Below, piece by piece: positions 46,601 through 57,050 of a DNA stretch of 64,000 nucleotides. The stretch covers positions 107,155,319-107,219,318 of the forward strand of contig CP136066.1 in assembly GCA_032622095.1 (NCBI GenBank). The letters are read 5' to 3'. This DNA is from Siphonodentalium dalli. Lineage: Eukaryota; Mollusca; Scaphopoda; Gadilida; Siphonodentaliidae. The position numbers and the translations under genes were made by a program. The first letter of the stretch is position 1; each line of letters begins with the position of its first letter. A model generated the notes under the pieces. The model saw nothing but the letters and a program-made list of their open reading frames with translations. It made no database searches and had not been told where the DNA came from.

Positions 46601-49600
46601 GAAACCTTTGATGATCCACCATAAGGTCACATGCAATTTTCAAATTAGACCAGTAATTTCTTGCTTTGGTTGTTTCGTGAAATAAAATATCTTGATAATT
46701 AAATACATGAAATATGTGTATAAACTTTACGTACCTCAGAAGTACTTTGGAACTTGAATACTGGACATTAGTTGGTTGAAATGACTTCATGTAGCAACAC
46801 ACCAATTCCTTACTTTTTCCGCATTATATAGAAGCAACTTGTAATGCCAGATTGAGCGAGAAAAAATAACACCCAAATTGGGCACTCAATACTTTTTCAA
46901 TTTTTGCTTGTTGAGTTTAAATATGAAGAATGAATATTATGTACCACAGTGTAAAGATGCAACATTGTCTGGCACAACATGTCAATGCAACTTACATCTG
47001 TACTCCATGTAACACCACAAAATAAAAATGTATTTTAATCCATTTAAAATGTTGAATTTGTTTTACAGGTCAGAAGATAAGTTAGAGTTACGACACAAGC
47101 TAGAAGGTCATCTATTGGGTGTGGTTTCTGTCGACATAAATAAACTTGGAACGTGTATCCTTTGGTGATTTTATATCAAATAAGGCAGTCCCAATTTTAA
47201 AGTCTGAGATGGGTCGAAATTAGTATTACACCCCAATGAAAATACCCCCCCCCCCCCCCCATAAAAACCCACCTCCCCACAAAACATTTGAACAGAGATT
47301 TTCTTTTTTCGATTACAAATACGTTGATATAGCTACCCTTAAAGATTCCTGTCCGATATAACACCCCCAAATTATTATTTCTTTGGCTTCAGAGTAATTA
47401 GCTTTCAATTTTTAAAATCTATTTAATTTAATTTTAATCTGCATTCTGGTTTGTCCATATCATGAATACAATTACATTACTTGGACTCATACATGTCTTG
47501 CCATCATCAAAGCAGGGACCAGCCAAGAGGGCGACATGGGCGAAGAAGTCTCCCTATTCTTGCTCACTTCGCCCTAATTTCGCAGCCGGGCGAAGTTTAA
47601 GTCGCCCTGAAATTTCCGAAGTTGACCAACGAAAATCGGCAAAATATCCACCCTAATTTACTGCCAACATTGATTGGACCCAGTAATCCATTGACACTGT
47701 CGTAAGTAACACCATAGTTACTATTAACATCTGTATTAATCCGATTTGGGAGCACATTCACACCTGAGTGATGATTGCAGACAGCTGTGAATACATCGTC
47801 AGGTGTCCAGAGACTTGTGATTTTGAGATTATCACACCTGAAGATTACAACTCTACACCTTACACCTACACCTTGTTAAATTATGTAAACGCCAGAATAA
47901 CTTTGAAAAAAAATTCATTTTTGCAACATAGTAATATCTGTACCCATGTTAAAGATTTCGTTTTGTTTTTAGCATTTTTTTCGTATTCATAAGCATTTTG
48001 TAATTTTTATTTCTTTTTGTATTCATAAGCGGTTGTAAAAATGCCGTTCTTCCAAAATTATTATATAAAATGCTACCATTCTCTCACAATTATGTTTGGA
48101 CATTATTCATAGTTATTAGAGTGATGATTTGCACATAAAGTTTCCACATTTGAACCATTGTTTCATCATTTTAATTTAAATATTTCTCCTATTTTCTTTG
48201 TATAGGCGACTACAGTGTGGGCCAATTTCAATTTTACAAACGCATTTCGCCCTGGAGAACGCTTACTTCGCCCTATTTTTGTGATAGGGAGAAGTCACTT
48301 CACCCTGAAAATCAGGCCTAGGCTGGTCCCTGCATCAAAGAAAGAAAAGGAACACTTCGTAAAATGAAAGTTTTCCTATGCAAAGGAAAATTTTACGCGA
48401 TGGATGGATGGATGTAAAACTAATGTCGTCGCTTAAACTGCTTTATGTCCGCTCTCACAGAAATATCAGTTCCTCAAAGCTGGAAATCAATAAGACTTGA
48501 TGCCACTGATTTGCATGTATAGTAAACTGCAGTCTGGAGTAAACTACATACCCACATATACAAAATAGTCAGAATGAATCTGAGTGTATGTTTACAAAGA
48601 CTGAGTAAACTGTACATCCTGTCTTAACTATAGCTACTGTTGGGTTTCAAAGGGAGGTAATTTATTCCTGGAGCTGGAGCTGACACGAAAATCACAAAAA
48701 CAGAAAACTGACATTGTGATATAGTACACTCTCTGGTTTAAATATTAGTTCAAAGGGATTCACTTCCATAGAGAACATGGACTTTCTTTTGAAAACCAGG
48801 AAGTTTTGAATGAAGTGTCCAAAATTGCTTCAGTAAAATCAGTTCCCTCAAAATAAGCCACTGCTTGCACTAGTTAAGTGTCTAGCTTTTCAACGAATCC
48901 ATTAGTTTGTGGATGTAGCTTCTATTCTGGAAGATTAAGTTTCTAATCAATTTGCAAGACTATTAAATGATGAAATAATTCAATTCTGCACCACCTTAAT
49001 CGATGGAATTAGCTACATTGTACATATTCTAAAAAAAATATTTGGGCAACAATTTTGGTAAATATATTCCAGTTTGAAGAGAATGTTGGCTGGTCCCATT
49101 TCTGAGTAGTCCTAACCACCATCATCAACCATTATATTCATTCAGTTCAACTTCTCCATCTTCCTTAACACATTTTGTATATAGTGGCAGCATCTAGCAG
49201 TCTAGACAGTCACATAAAAATATGGGATTTGGAAACAGGAAAGTTGGCTAAAACCATGGATGCTGGACCAAGTGAGTTTCCTTCATTTGAACTTAACCGT
49301 TAATTAATATTTTTTATCAATTAGATATGACATTTTTGTCCAGAATAGCATGTTATCTAACTGGGGTAATATCGCCCTCAAACCAAGTAATATCAATTTG
49401 TGACATCTCCAATCCGAGTAATATGAATTTACGACATTCCAAAAATCTACTTCACTGCTATGAAATAACTTGTAGGTATCCATTTATGCAACATCACTCA
49501 CATGAAAGAGTGGTCAGTTACTAAGAGGCGATTTAATTAATGAATAGGATATTACTTGGGCCACATAAAAAAAGGTGTTTGTTTCTCAAGGAATTTTTTT

Positions 49601-52600
49601 TTTCAAAAGTGATGAGGGAGGCAGGTATATGTTATTATTATTTATTTCAAATTTTTCAGATGAGGGAGGCAGGTTTTTGTTTTTTATAATTTTATTTTAA
49701 TGATACCGTGTAACAAAACACTCCTTATTCAAATTTATCATATAACATGGAAAGCCTTAGGTGGTGGACAGAGTACATGCAGCTAAATGATAACAGATCT
49801 GAAATGGGAAAGTATCTGAAAGTCTGAAACTATATTCCATTTGGGAAGGAATTTATATATGCAATTAGAAATGATATAGAAGCAGACAAATTTTATTATT
49901 TTTTAATTTTTGGGGTCATTATACCCAATGAAATGTTCAAACATTTTTGATAAAGAGCATGCCTTTTGAAATCCAAGTGTTCTCATTTCATTGAAATACA
50001 CAAAGTCTCTCGATAAATCATCTCTTCTTGGTTTGCTGTTGTATGTTGGAAATGTGGTACTTTCCTTCTCCATTAGAATAGAAGTTCAAAAGCGTTTTTT
50101 TTTTCTAATACATGAATCACCAGCATAATTTGGAACTGTAACATCAATGTCATTCTTTTTTATAATTATTTCGAGTTGTATGTATCGACCGAACATCCGA
50201 ACGTTGTTGCAACATCAGAGGCATTTAACTGTTCATCAACACAATAAAAATCCGATGTTTTCAATTTTGAAACGTGAACTTGAAACAGTGTGAAAAGTGA
50301 TTTCAGAATTGTTCGCCTGAGTTTCCTCTCGGTATTCAGTAAGAATTATCCATTTGTTTTCGTCAATAACTTTCTCCCGAAGGAATTGAAAAGAATGTGT
50401 ATTAGGGCACGGTATAACTGTCCATGGTACAAGGTGTTGAAGAGATAAAAAGTGCCAATGCGCACAGTTTTTTAAGACGCAGCGGTCCTTGAGAAACGAA
50501 GTTGCATTTTTATGTGGCCTTGGTTGGTTTGATATTATTGGCCTGATATATCAGCCCTCAGAAACCTCATATCAGCCCATGACCTTCGGTCTCAGGCTGA
50601 TATGATGTTACCTCGGGCTGACATCGGGTCTAATATCAAACAAACCAAGTAATATCCTCTAAATATTGTCATTCAAACTATCAGTATATCACCCTGTGTT
50701 GTGTTTATAATGCTTTTATTTATTTCCAGTGATATCGATAAAAGTCTTCATATGTTCAAACTTTTGCTCTGATTACACTACTGTAAAGGGCTTTAAATTT
50801 GTTGGTATAAATGCTCGTGGTTCAGCCTTGTTCATGGGTTCGTAAATTTGTGAGTCCGCTGGTATTAATTGTCACCTCCAAACCAGGGCTCAAAATACAT
50901 TTAATTTTTCGAGAATCAAATGCTGAATCAAGTTAGTCATAGAGTATTAAAAATTGAAAAGTTTCACAAGACCCATTATGAGAATCGATTCAGTGATTCT
51001 TGTCAAATCTTAAGGCCAAACCCCCATTAATAACAAACAAGTCTAACTAAAAGATTTGCAGCCACCTCAGTGGGCCATCGGAAATTTCACGTCCACTCTA
51101 CAGGCATAATTAGCACGTTGCATGTCCGAGCTTTTGTTGCCGACTATCAAGAATGGTAACGAAAGGATTTTATTACATAAGTCAACATAAGCTAGGTGAA
51201 AGTTTGTCAACAAAGTCACCTTGTGATAAGGGGCATGCAGGAAGAGAATTGACCCTAGATGTAGAGAAGTGAAGTCACCATATCCTTTCCTGATGATAAC
51301 ACAGATCACAGTTCTCCTAGCTGGCTGTGACAAAATTTTTTAATAAATCCATGCCCACGAACTCATTGCGACAAAGTAGACTTAATTGTGTCAGGTTTCA
51401 CAGAACCTACATATATGTATGTGTTATTTACTTTTATCGAAACGTTCATGTATCAATTGGAATGGCACATTGAGATGTCACTAACACATTGTTACGCTAC
51501 CAATTTGCCAAAGCTAAAACTTTACCAATTTTTTCCGTTAACACAGAGCACAAGGATATCGAACAACATTAACAAATTTCATTGGGTATATATATCGTTA
51601 TAGACGGTATATTAAGAGTCCCTCGTGATATTTAATTTTTCAGAAGACAGAAATGAAGCTCAAATCACACGTTTTGCGACACAATTTTGATCACGTTGAC
51701 CACTTCAAATGTAATAAAATCTTACAATGGATCAAAACTGGGAATATGTCGTCATTTTTATAATGTTCATTTTTTAAACAGCCTGACCTGGAATTATTAG
51801 ACTTTCATCTGATTTCATATACTTATGGGAGTATTCCTGAGTAAAACAATATACATGACAGGCGATTATTCGTTCCCCTCAAGGCGGTTATTCATTGGCA
51901 GACAAATCTGGTGTGTCCTTATTCGATGCATTGAGAATCAGCATCTAAATATGACAGATAATTCTCGATAATAACACTGTCATTGTAATTTTTAGATTTG
52001 GAATTAAAGAGCCTTTCAGGGTAGGTTATTCGGATGCATTTGAAATCAAATCTGGGCTTCGAAACGACGACCCTCGTATTTGCTATAGCCCCAAAATCTT
52101 CGCCAAACTGAAGATGTGTTAATAGAATGTCACCGAGTAATCGATATGATTAGCCCAAAGACACTTTTTATACGCCCGGTTTTTTTCCAAAACGTATCGT
52201 ATTATAGTATTGGTCTGTCCGTCCGTCCGTCCGTCCGTATGTCCGTCCGTTAACTTTCCGGATGATAACTTTTGTTAACCTCAATCAATCTGAACCAAAT
52301 TCGTTACATGAGTTAGGTAGGTCAAACGCACAGTATACATATGTATATTATCATATCGTCAAAACAATAGGACACTCAGACATTTAGTCCTTCCCTCCGT
52401 GGGCGTTTCTTCGATGGCGATGGTATGACTGCTTCCAGTTGAACACTTTACCACACACGTCGCACGTAAACTTCAAGTCTCCGTGTTTGGAACGCATGTG
52501 TATGTGCTTTATGTGTTTTGTGGAGAATGTCGCATCACACAGACCACATTCTAGTTGCTCTCCCTGGAAGGCTTGGATATGGCGGTTCAGTTTCTTCTTC

Positions 52601-55068
52601 TGTGTAAATTCCCTCTTGCATGTTGAACATTGAAATGGGGTATTACCGTTATGTACGTTCATGTGTGCCTCTAGATCGGTTCTGGTGTACATAACCTTTT
52701 CGCATATGTTACATTTGTGCTTGTCTTTTAGATGTTTCACATTCATGTGAACCCGCAGACCATTCTTTGTGTTGAATGTTTTTGGGCACAGATGACATAA
52801 TATGGATGACTTATTTGTGGTACCGGTACTGTGTTGGGTGATGTCATCTTCGGTTTCTATGTGTTTCCCCTTCACATGGCGTGCCAAATTCTGCTTATAA
52901 TTAGAGCTGTATGAACACTCAGCACACTGGAAGGTCTCGGAACGCGGTTTGATAGGTGTGCTGGAAAACTGTTCGTTCAATTCCATTGCCCCAAATATAC
53001 TCGCTTCACCAGTGAAGATATCCGATCCATCATGAATGGCTGATTCGTTGGCAATGGTGGCTACGGACAAATCGAGCAGGAGGGCAGATTCTTCCAAAGA
53101 TAACACCTCACCGATAACACCCGTATACAATCTGAAATGGAAGATAGAAAAAAATAAATAGATTCTATAGATACATTCATAACAATATGTTCTGATTCAA
53201 TATAGACATTGCGGGAAGAATTTGACTTCTGATGACGTAGCCGAGTAAGAATATGATTCCAATGGGGGACAATCCACAATGCTGTCTACATCGAGTCAGT
53301 TCGACAATTAATTTCACTTTTCCAACTATACCAGTCTCTTTAAAAAGAAACGTACACTCCCTATAGCTCGAGATACCGCGAGTGTACATTTCTTTTTAAA
53401 GAGACTGCAACTATATTATGTATTATGAAAATTTTATATTCAACTTCGTTTATTTTCATGGAGATATTCTATTGGCAGATATGGCTATACATTCCAGTAC
53501 TGCACATTAAATATATATAGAGAGAGAGAGTACGATTGCAGTAGATTTAAATACACACCATACATTATATAGGCCCTATATCATACTCAGATTCCAGATT
53601 TTCGAAACATAGTAACATACAGGTTATGCCTTTGGTTAACAGTTGTGAGGTAACACATGAAATACATTAAAGGTGCCATGTGTGCGTACCTTCAAATCAG
53701 TTCACAAACATTTATTGGCGATTAATGTAGAATTTACTCGCCAATAAATGTTTGTGAACTGATTTGAAGGTATGCACACATGGCACCTTTAATGTATTTC
53801 ACGTGTCACCTCACAACTGTTTATTTAGTTAGTTTACTTCGGTGGAACAACCCTATTTTAGACCAAACCTAATCATGCGCACACACAAAATGACACAGGT
53901 TACATGTATATATGGTATTAACGGCGGCTACTTTGGCAGCCATTTTGTAAGATGTCATAATCTGATAATAAACTTAACATTTACCAGACTCACGTTAGTT
54001 TCTTTTTGAACAGAATCAACTCAATTCCCCCCTCAAATGTTTGTATATATATGGGAACTGACACCATTTTGCTGGGAACATTGAAAAATGGAGATATTTC
54101 GGGTTCTCGTTCTCATTAAATTAGATGGAGTGGACAGTGGTCTACCTTGATGCCAAATTTGACGGTTGTGTCGTCATTTGCACGATTGTAACAGTCAGCC
54201 ACGCTAAGAATTGAAGTTGCTAATCAGGAATGAATCATCGCCTTTTGAGAGGGAATGAACATGATTGGAACCTCGAAATCACGAATGAATCAACGCTTTT
54301 TTCAGTTGATATTCGACGGTAAATATCTCAAGAATGGCGATGATTTAACTCATGCTAAATGTTTTCATGTCATCACGGGGATCAAGTATCTGGTTTTACT
54401 CCGTAATAATCGTCTCATATTCTCTGGAAATGTTGTAGTGTCAACGAGAATTTTGCTATGGGAAATCACATGCAAATTTTTTGTTTTAATTGGTAGCGAT
54501 TTTTGACTACGAAAATGACCCATTCTGGTACACAAATACCTTATACATATGCTAATCAACTTCATTGTTCGATAAAACATTTTAGGTACTTACCTTTCAG
54601 TCATAATTTCAAATTTCGAGCGCAAAAACTTTCTGAAGCGTGAAAGACCGTGTTTAAAAATCGGGAACGAATAAGCGCGTAACCAAAACGAATCATCGCG
54701 CAAAATCGGAAATGAACAGATTCTTTGATCGCAGCTGAGCCCCAGTGAGTGTATAAATAACAACTGAAACAGTCCAGAGGGCATTTTATGCTCCATGTTA
54801 CCTGCATTTGTTGTTCGTATATTGTGAGACACACGCTAGTCTTATTCTATTCTCTAACATGCATGAACTTATTTTTTATAACTTCAGTTAAAACTGGAAA
54901 TGAAAACTTTTTTTTCCAGTTGATGCCTGGACCATAGCTTTCTCACCTGACTCCAAGTTCCTGGCATCAGGCAGTCACACAGGAAAAGTTAATTTATTTG
55001 GTGTTGACACTGGAAGAAAGGAAGCATCATTAGACACGAGAGGAAAATTCACACTCAGTATTGCTTAT
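31602..55068 (+). CDS. WDR61: WDR61/SKI8 orthologue, WD40-repeat protein, 5' half (six exons, continues beyond the window)
   Basis: Six exons (31602-31613, 32679-32706, 35875-35980, 47069-47154, 49185-49271, 54920-55068) join in phase to 156 codons with GT-AG introns. The family protein is about 305 residues, so about half is present. The product follows metazoan WDR61: a Met-x3-Tyr start, [55 protein letters not shown], then [18 protein letters not shown] and [12 protein letters not shown]. These are blades of a beta-propeller. In animals WDR61/SKI8 is a subunit of the Ski complex (cytoplasmic 3'-5' mRNA decay with the exosome) and associates with the PAF1 elongation complex in the nucleus. 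Introns are enlarged by transposons. The missing blades should lie past 64000; I found none between 55069 and 64000. Confidence 0.88.
32679..32706 (+). CDS. WDR61: WDR61 exon 2
   Basis: 28 bp between CTCTTCTTTTCCAG and GTCAGT. Encodes YSIIFKQEQ plus one base, the family's conserved N-terminal strand. Confidence 0.85.
32876..33038. repeat. ~160-bp near-perfect palindrome in WDR61 intron 2
   Basis: AGAACCGCATGAGTGTCTGG ... TTTGTTGGCGGAGCGATACC is mirrored across GGGACTCAGTCCC. Frames read on both strands are palindrome artefacts. Confidence 0.75.
33290..33500. repeat. Degenerate relative of the 5287 MITE
   Basis: Shares CAGTTATAAAAGT, GGAATGTTCAGGA, GCGAAATGTTCAGATAA and TCTGAACATTTCCTAATGGA with 5287-5505. 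TTAA ends are lost. Confidence 0.5.
33513..35866. mobile_element. AGCTCAACTTA family array inside WDR61 intron 2
   Basis: Heads at 33513 (AGCCCAACTTTACTTG) and 33648 (AGCTCAACTTACTTTGTAAG). Many ~160-bp units with AACATGGCCGCC, AGCCATCTTGG and GTAGATGGGAACGAGTCATT. Tails near 34945-35030 and 35822-35866 indicate at least two joined or nested copies. The second tail ends about 10 bp before the exon 3 acceptor. Confidence 0.7.
35875..35980 (+). CDS. WDR61: WDR61 exon 3
   Basis: 106 bp between CTACATTTTTTCAG and GTAAAT. Encodes (A)[10 protein letters not shown] ... VKVWKW, the first WD blade. Confidence 0.92.
36275..36908. repeat. Tandem plus inverted repeat block (pseudo-LTR-like)
   Basis: Four direct 92-93-bp units start at 36447, 36539, 36632 and 36725 (GACAAACACCTGAAGAGCTT...). 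The left arm 36275-36445 is the reverse complement of the last unit plus its downstream flank (to 36908, GGCTTCCCTTGCTAAACTTT). Tandem units with one inverted copy in front of an ORF resemble the pLTR arrangement of Penelope-like elements. Confidence 0.7.
36456..36479 (+). other. Hammerhead-like core motif (4 copies)
   Basis: CTGAAGA, a hairpin GCTT-AACCC-AAGC, then GAAA matches the CUGANGA / stem II / GAAA part of a hammerhead ribozyme. It recurs at 36548, 36641 and 36734. A convincing stem III with NUH cleavage site was not found, so activity is unproven. Confidence 0.35.
36941..37741 (+). CDS. Mobile-element ORF of 266 aa, possible Penelope-like N-terminal protein
   Basis: An intact frame starts 33 bp after the repeat block and ends at TAA. 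A polar Ser/Thr/Asp-rich start is followed by a basic NLS-like KRRR (residues 39-42). A helical segment at ~77-100 ([18 protein letters not shown]) resembles the coiled 'hxxFLxxCxxxxxIPxG' region I associate with the N-terminus of Penelope-like reverse transcriptases, and a second basic cluster lies at ~225-240. There is no RT or GIY-YIG domain after it; the next coding sequence is a LINE in a different context. It may be the leading ORF of a truncated Penelope-like element or ORF1 of another retroelement. It lies in WDR61 intron 3, same strand. Confidence 0.5.
   Translation: MATHITPASSTSDLWLTDTEVEQSDTGEPNSNTDNRNAKRRRVLSHPAKKHDKTPHVKINVPLDKIPLYKARRNVRIKIVKAEQHIEFLNRCLTERLIPLSQRVSIQPTNICTQEPHAQRQKETLLEASLNIIQINKDLTQFRLDQNKSDFIAKSTELNASFSLTERNETEEAIGTLLTRLKLELRQRNMVRIESLKKEKVNDPYFISVTELRLNKDTLPRKRPLKAKRRTIRHSADAPSTSTNNLTNILNIDKALASMQLPNTGQ
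37968..38000 (+). other. Strong hairpin followed by GGCGAAAC
   Basis: GACATCGAG and CTCGATGTC pair perfectly (9 bp) around AACAATA, with CACTGACTCA before and GGCGAAAC after. This 'CUGA..stem..GAAAC' layout resembles a decayed hammerhead or a retroelement 3'-end hairpin. Confidence 0.4.
38040..40349 (+). pseudogene. Jockey/CR1-type non-LTR retrotransposon ORF2, 5'-truncated and broken
   Basis: The order endonuclease - linker - reverse transcriptase - C-terminal region is clear. The C-terminal half of an APE-type endonuclease has GGDFN (from 38112) and GISDHAMI (about 38322). A basic linker follows, then the RT with [63 protein letters not shown] and the catalytic LFADD (39657-39671). The N-terminal half of the endonuclease is missing. 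Two frame changes (near 38505-38530 and 38825-38865) and in-frame TGA stops at 39096 and 39963 make it dead. The encoded enzyme would nick DNA and prime reverse transcription at the target. It lies inside WDR61 intron 3. Confidence 0.88.
40520..41587. repeat. Interspersed repeat fragments with A/T homopolymers
   Basis: Arms of the 6.6-7.25 kb family occur at about 40530-40610 and 41430-41587. Between them are A/T tracts and a hairpin near 41229-41273 (GCATTGCAATAAAAAGGCC with GGCCCTTTTTATTCAATGC). The right arm is cut by the DIRS-like element and resumes at 46406 (GACAGGGCACCTTTAA). Confidence 0.5.
41588..41758. repeat. DIRS A left inverted terminal repeat
   Basis: Starts TTTTCCGCCAAGGAGAAGCC. 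Complementary over ~150 bp to 46206-46355. Confidence 0.8.
44027..45205. repeat. Four ~180-bp repeat units inside DIRS A
   Basis: Units at 44027-44220, 44660-44855, ~44867-45040 and ~45050-45205 share CTGGGTGGGGAAGACT, TCTTCCCCATGGTGCAG, GATGGGGTCCA and CCTGGAATCGTAATACCTT. Unit 1 is separated from the rest by ~430 bp that contain TTGGTCAGGACCACCTGCAT, matched in DIRS B. Open frames on both strands arise from the periodicity. Confidence 0.7.
46041..46138. repeat. DIRS A internal complementary region
   Basis: 46041-46080 (ATCCATATAGTTCAGTTGAG...GGCGGAAAA) is the exact complement of the left end. 46076-46138 (AAAAATATAATATTTATAAA...CTGAACTAT) is the exact complement of the right end. Confidence 0.85.
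46206..46405. repeat. DIRS A right inverted terminal repeat
   Basis: Ends in CTTAAGGAAAAAGTAATATT ... ATATTTTT; extends ~50 bp beyond the part shared with the left ITR, as expected for DIRS ends. Confidence 0.8.
47069..47154 (+). CDS. WDR61: WDR61 exon 4
   Basis: 86 bp between TTTGTTTTACAG and GTATCC. Encodes [20 protein letters not shown] ... NKLGT. The donor was chosen because it restores the conserved spacing to AASSSLD in exon 5. Confidence 0.9.
47505..48340. mobile_element. hAT-type MITE with 8-bp target duplication
   Basis: The element 47513-48332 (820 bp) has termini CAGGGACCAGCC and GGCTGGTCCCTG and is flanked by perfect 8-bp CATCAAAG copies (47505-47512, 48333-48340). CAGGG ends with 8-bp duplications are diagnostic of hAT transposons. 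The interior has TTCGCCC / GGGCGAAG phrases in inverted positions and no transposase. It lies in WDR61 intron 4. Confidence 0.85.
49185..49271 (+). CDS. WDR61: WDR61 exon 5
   Basis: 87 bp between CATTTTGTATATAG and GTGAGT. Encodes [19 protein letters not shown] ... MDAGP, the second WD blade with its WD dipeptide. Confidence 0.93.
49272..52383. other. WDR61 intron 5, first part
   Basis: Mostly unique AT-rich sequence. A palindromic element around 50525-50655 (TTTGATATTATTGGCCTGAT ... CTAATATCAAACAAACCAA) and a (GTCC)n microsatellite at 52217-52250 are the only structures seen. Confidence 0.5.
52384..53131 (-). CDS. C2H2 zinc-finger protein, terminal exon with six fingers
   Basis: Reading right to left, an acceptor (TCTTCCATTTCAG, AG at 53133-53132) opens a frame of 248 codons ending at TAA 52386-52384; the first codon spans the intron, so there is no start here and upstream exons must lie above 53133. 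Residues 1-60 are acidic and Ser-rich. Fingers: C69/C72/H85/H90, C112/C115/H128/H133, C140/C143/H156/H160, C168/C171/H184 with no second His, C195/C198/H211/H216, C223/C226/H239/H244. The second His of finger 4 is replaced. Likely a sequence-specific DNA-binding nuclear protein; orthologue unknown. The exon is nested, antisense, in WDR61 intron 5. No upstream exon was recognised. Confidence 0.8.
53332..53407. repeat. 76-bp palindrome
   Basis: CAGTCTCTTTAAAAAGAAAC...TACACTC pairs with GAGTGTACATTTC...AGAGACTG. Confidence 0.75.
53638..53822. repeat. 185-bp near-perfect foldback
   Basis: AACAGTTGTGAGGTAACACA ... CCAATAAATGTTTGTGAACT structure: arms of about 85 bp meet over a short AT-rich loop (GATTAATGTAGAATTTACTC). 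Confidence 0.75.
54920..55068 (+). CDS. WDR61: WDR61 exon 6
   Basis: 149 bp between TTTTTTTTCCAG and GTGAGT. Encodes [20 protein letters not shown], then [13 protein letters not shown] and [12 protein letters not shown], ending in phase 0. Confidence 0.95.
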
Positions 55069-55183
55069 GTGAGTTATTAACATATTATAGGAGGAGGGCA
55101 ACTCTAAAATATATGGCAGTGCCATTCACAAATCTCATAAAATATTTTGATGCAAATGCACATTGTATTCTTCAGGTCATGAT

Positions 55184-55340
55184 TAACCCTTTTATAACTG
55201 AAAAGTTTCTCCCTTCAGTTATAAAAGTATACACTGGATTGGTTTATTTGGAGGCGTGTTTTCATAATACGCATCTAGATTCTCATTAATTAATTTGTCG
55301 GGAATTCAGATAATACCTAAGTCTCTTTCTTAAATTGATT
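55184..55340. repeat. Truncated relative of the 5287 MITE
   Basis: Keeps the left end TTAACCCTTTTATAACTG and the CAGTTATAAAAGTATACACT phrase. The right end is missing. Confidence 0.5.
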
Positions 55341-55839
55341 TCATTGGAATTATATGTTGCCTCATTATTACACCTAATATTAGTCATATTTATTTAAAAT
55401 AAATACAACCCGAACAAAGGTTATGAATTTGGGTCCAAATATGATTGGCCTAAATCTCTGTCTATAGTAATTAAAGTTGAATATTTGTCGCTGAAACAAT
55501 GATTCTGGTCGGCTGAAAGCTGCTAACTTTAGTTTTCGAATACAATGTCATGGTACATACAGTTAATAGGAAGTTGTTAAAGAGTAACAACAATGAACAT
55601 GCCCAGAGATTTTATCACTGAAAAAAGGATTTCTCCATCAAAAATGTCTTGCTCACTGAACTATATGGTATAATTCCATTCTTTATTCTCGTAGCAGAAA
55701 AGTTTAAAAAACAATTCACAGTTACTCCCAGATCCATTTTATCGAAAATTCTATGATGCATTTATTTATTCATGGGAATTAAAAAAAAATTATGTAATGA
55801 GTTTATCGTAGGATTACCCTGAAATTGGACCATGTGACA

Positions 55840-57050
55840 TTTATTTGGAATATAAGAACGTGAGCCAGGTAATACTTATAGTGTGGTCGTGGTACGCAAA
55901 AAAGGGGGTTGACCCAGAAGAAATTGGTAAAGAAGTGATTTTGGTGTCATTCAACGCGGGAGAATCTCTGGTACAACATATCCAAAATCCGCTAAAATCC
56001 GCTTTGGGGAAAATCCAGGATCCAAGATGGCGTCCAACATGGCCGCCGTTTGTCAAAAGAGACTGACTGAGATTAATTCGATTAATTGTGAGAACAAATG
56101 TTGTCATATGTATACAAATGTATACATTTATGCGAAGGTAAAATATTATGCCACCTGTTTATGGCGAAAATGGAACCCCTCGTCCCAGATGGCCGCCAAA
56201 ATGGCGGCCTAAACTCGAACATTTGAAGTTTTTACGTAATATCTTAAAGATCAGTTCCTGCTGTTTGATAATGGTTCAGACTGGCGACTTTGCTTTGTCT
56301 TATTCATGTTAATTCAGCATTGGAGCAATGAAAGATACCACAAATGGGGTCCCAGACTCATCCACGCCATCAAAAATTTGATTTTACAGAACGCGGTATA
56401 AAATTTCACAAAGATCGCCATTGGGATTCCAGTCATATATCATGACATGTGTAATCGTTAGGTCATAGTTTACTGCGGTCCTTCACTCATTAGTTCTAAC
56501 GAATGCGGTATGAAATTTAACCAAAATCGGCGTTGGGGTTCTGGTCATATTTGATATTTGGGATGAGCAGATCTTGTCTACAAAATAATTGAGCGTTTCT
56601 TTTATTTGTGAACATTCCATCTCAAATGGACCAAAAGAATAATAAATGTTATCTAATATGGCTTCCAAAACGAAAATGGTAGACCCTGCCCAGCTTGTCA
56701 TATACTGGAAGTTGTGACTGGTGGATGCAGCTGATAGTTGGCTAATCTATGTGCCTTATATAGTATACATCAAAACTAATATATATAATAATGGAGCCTT
56801 TGTTTATTTTCAATCTTTTGGTGGCTTCCCGCGGGTTGGCAAATATTAACTATTCGGGCTCGGAAATCATTTCGTACACTTACGGTACACGGTCGCGATA
56901 GTCGCAAAAGAGGTTGATCCAGAATAAGTAAGCAGAAAGCGATTTTGACTTCAGAACACCCTATCGGATATCGGATAAAATCAGCTTTGGGAAAACTTTA
57001 AGATCCGAGATGGCATCTAATATGGCCCCCCGACAACGATAGAAGTCATA
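55840..57050. repeat. Two related ~180-bp repeat segments
   Basis: About 55890-56060 and 56890-57040 share GAGGTTGATCCAGAA / GGGTTGACCCAGAA, AGTGATTTTGG, ATCCGCTTTGGGGAAAA and CCAAGATGGCGTC..ATGGCC phrases. Short frames here have no domain. Confidence 0.45.

Noticed and set aside
53177-53389. 70-aa minus-strand frame as the upstream exon of the zinc-finger gene
   Set aside because: It covers part of the 76-bp palindrome, has no donor joining in phase to 53131, and is low in coding character.
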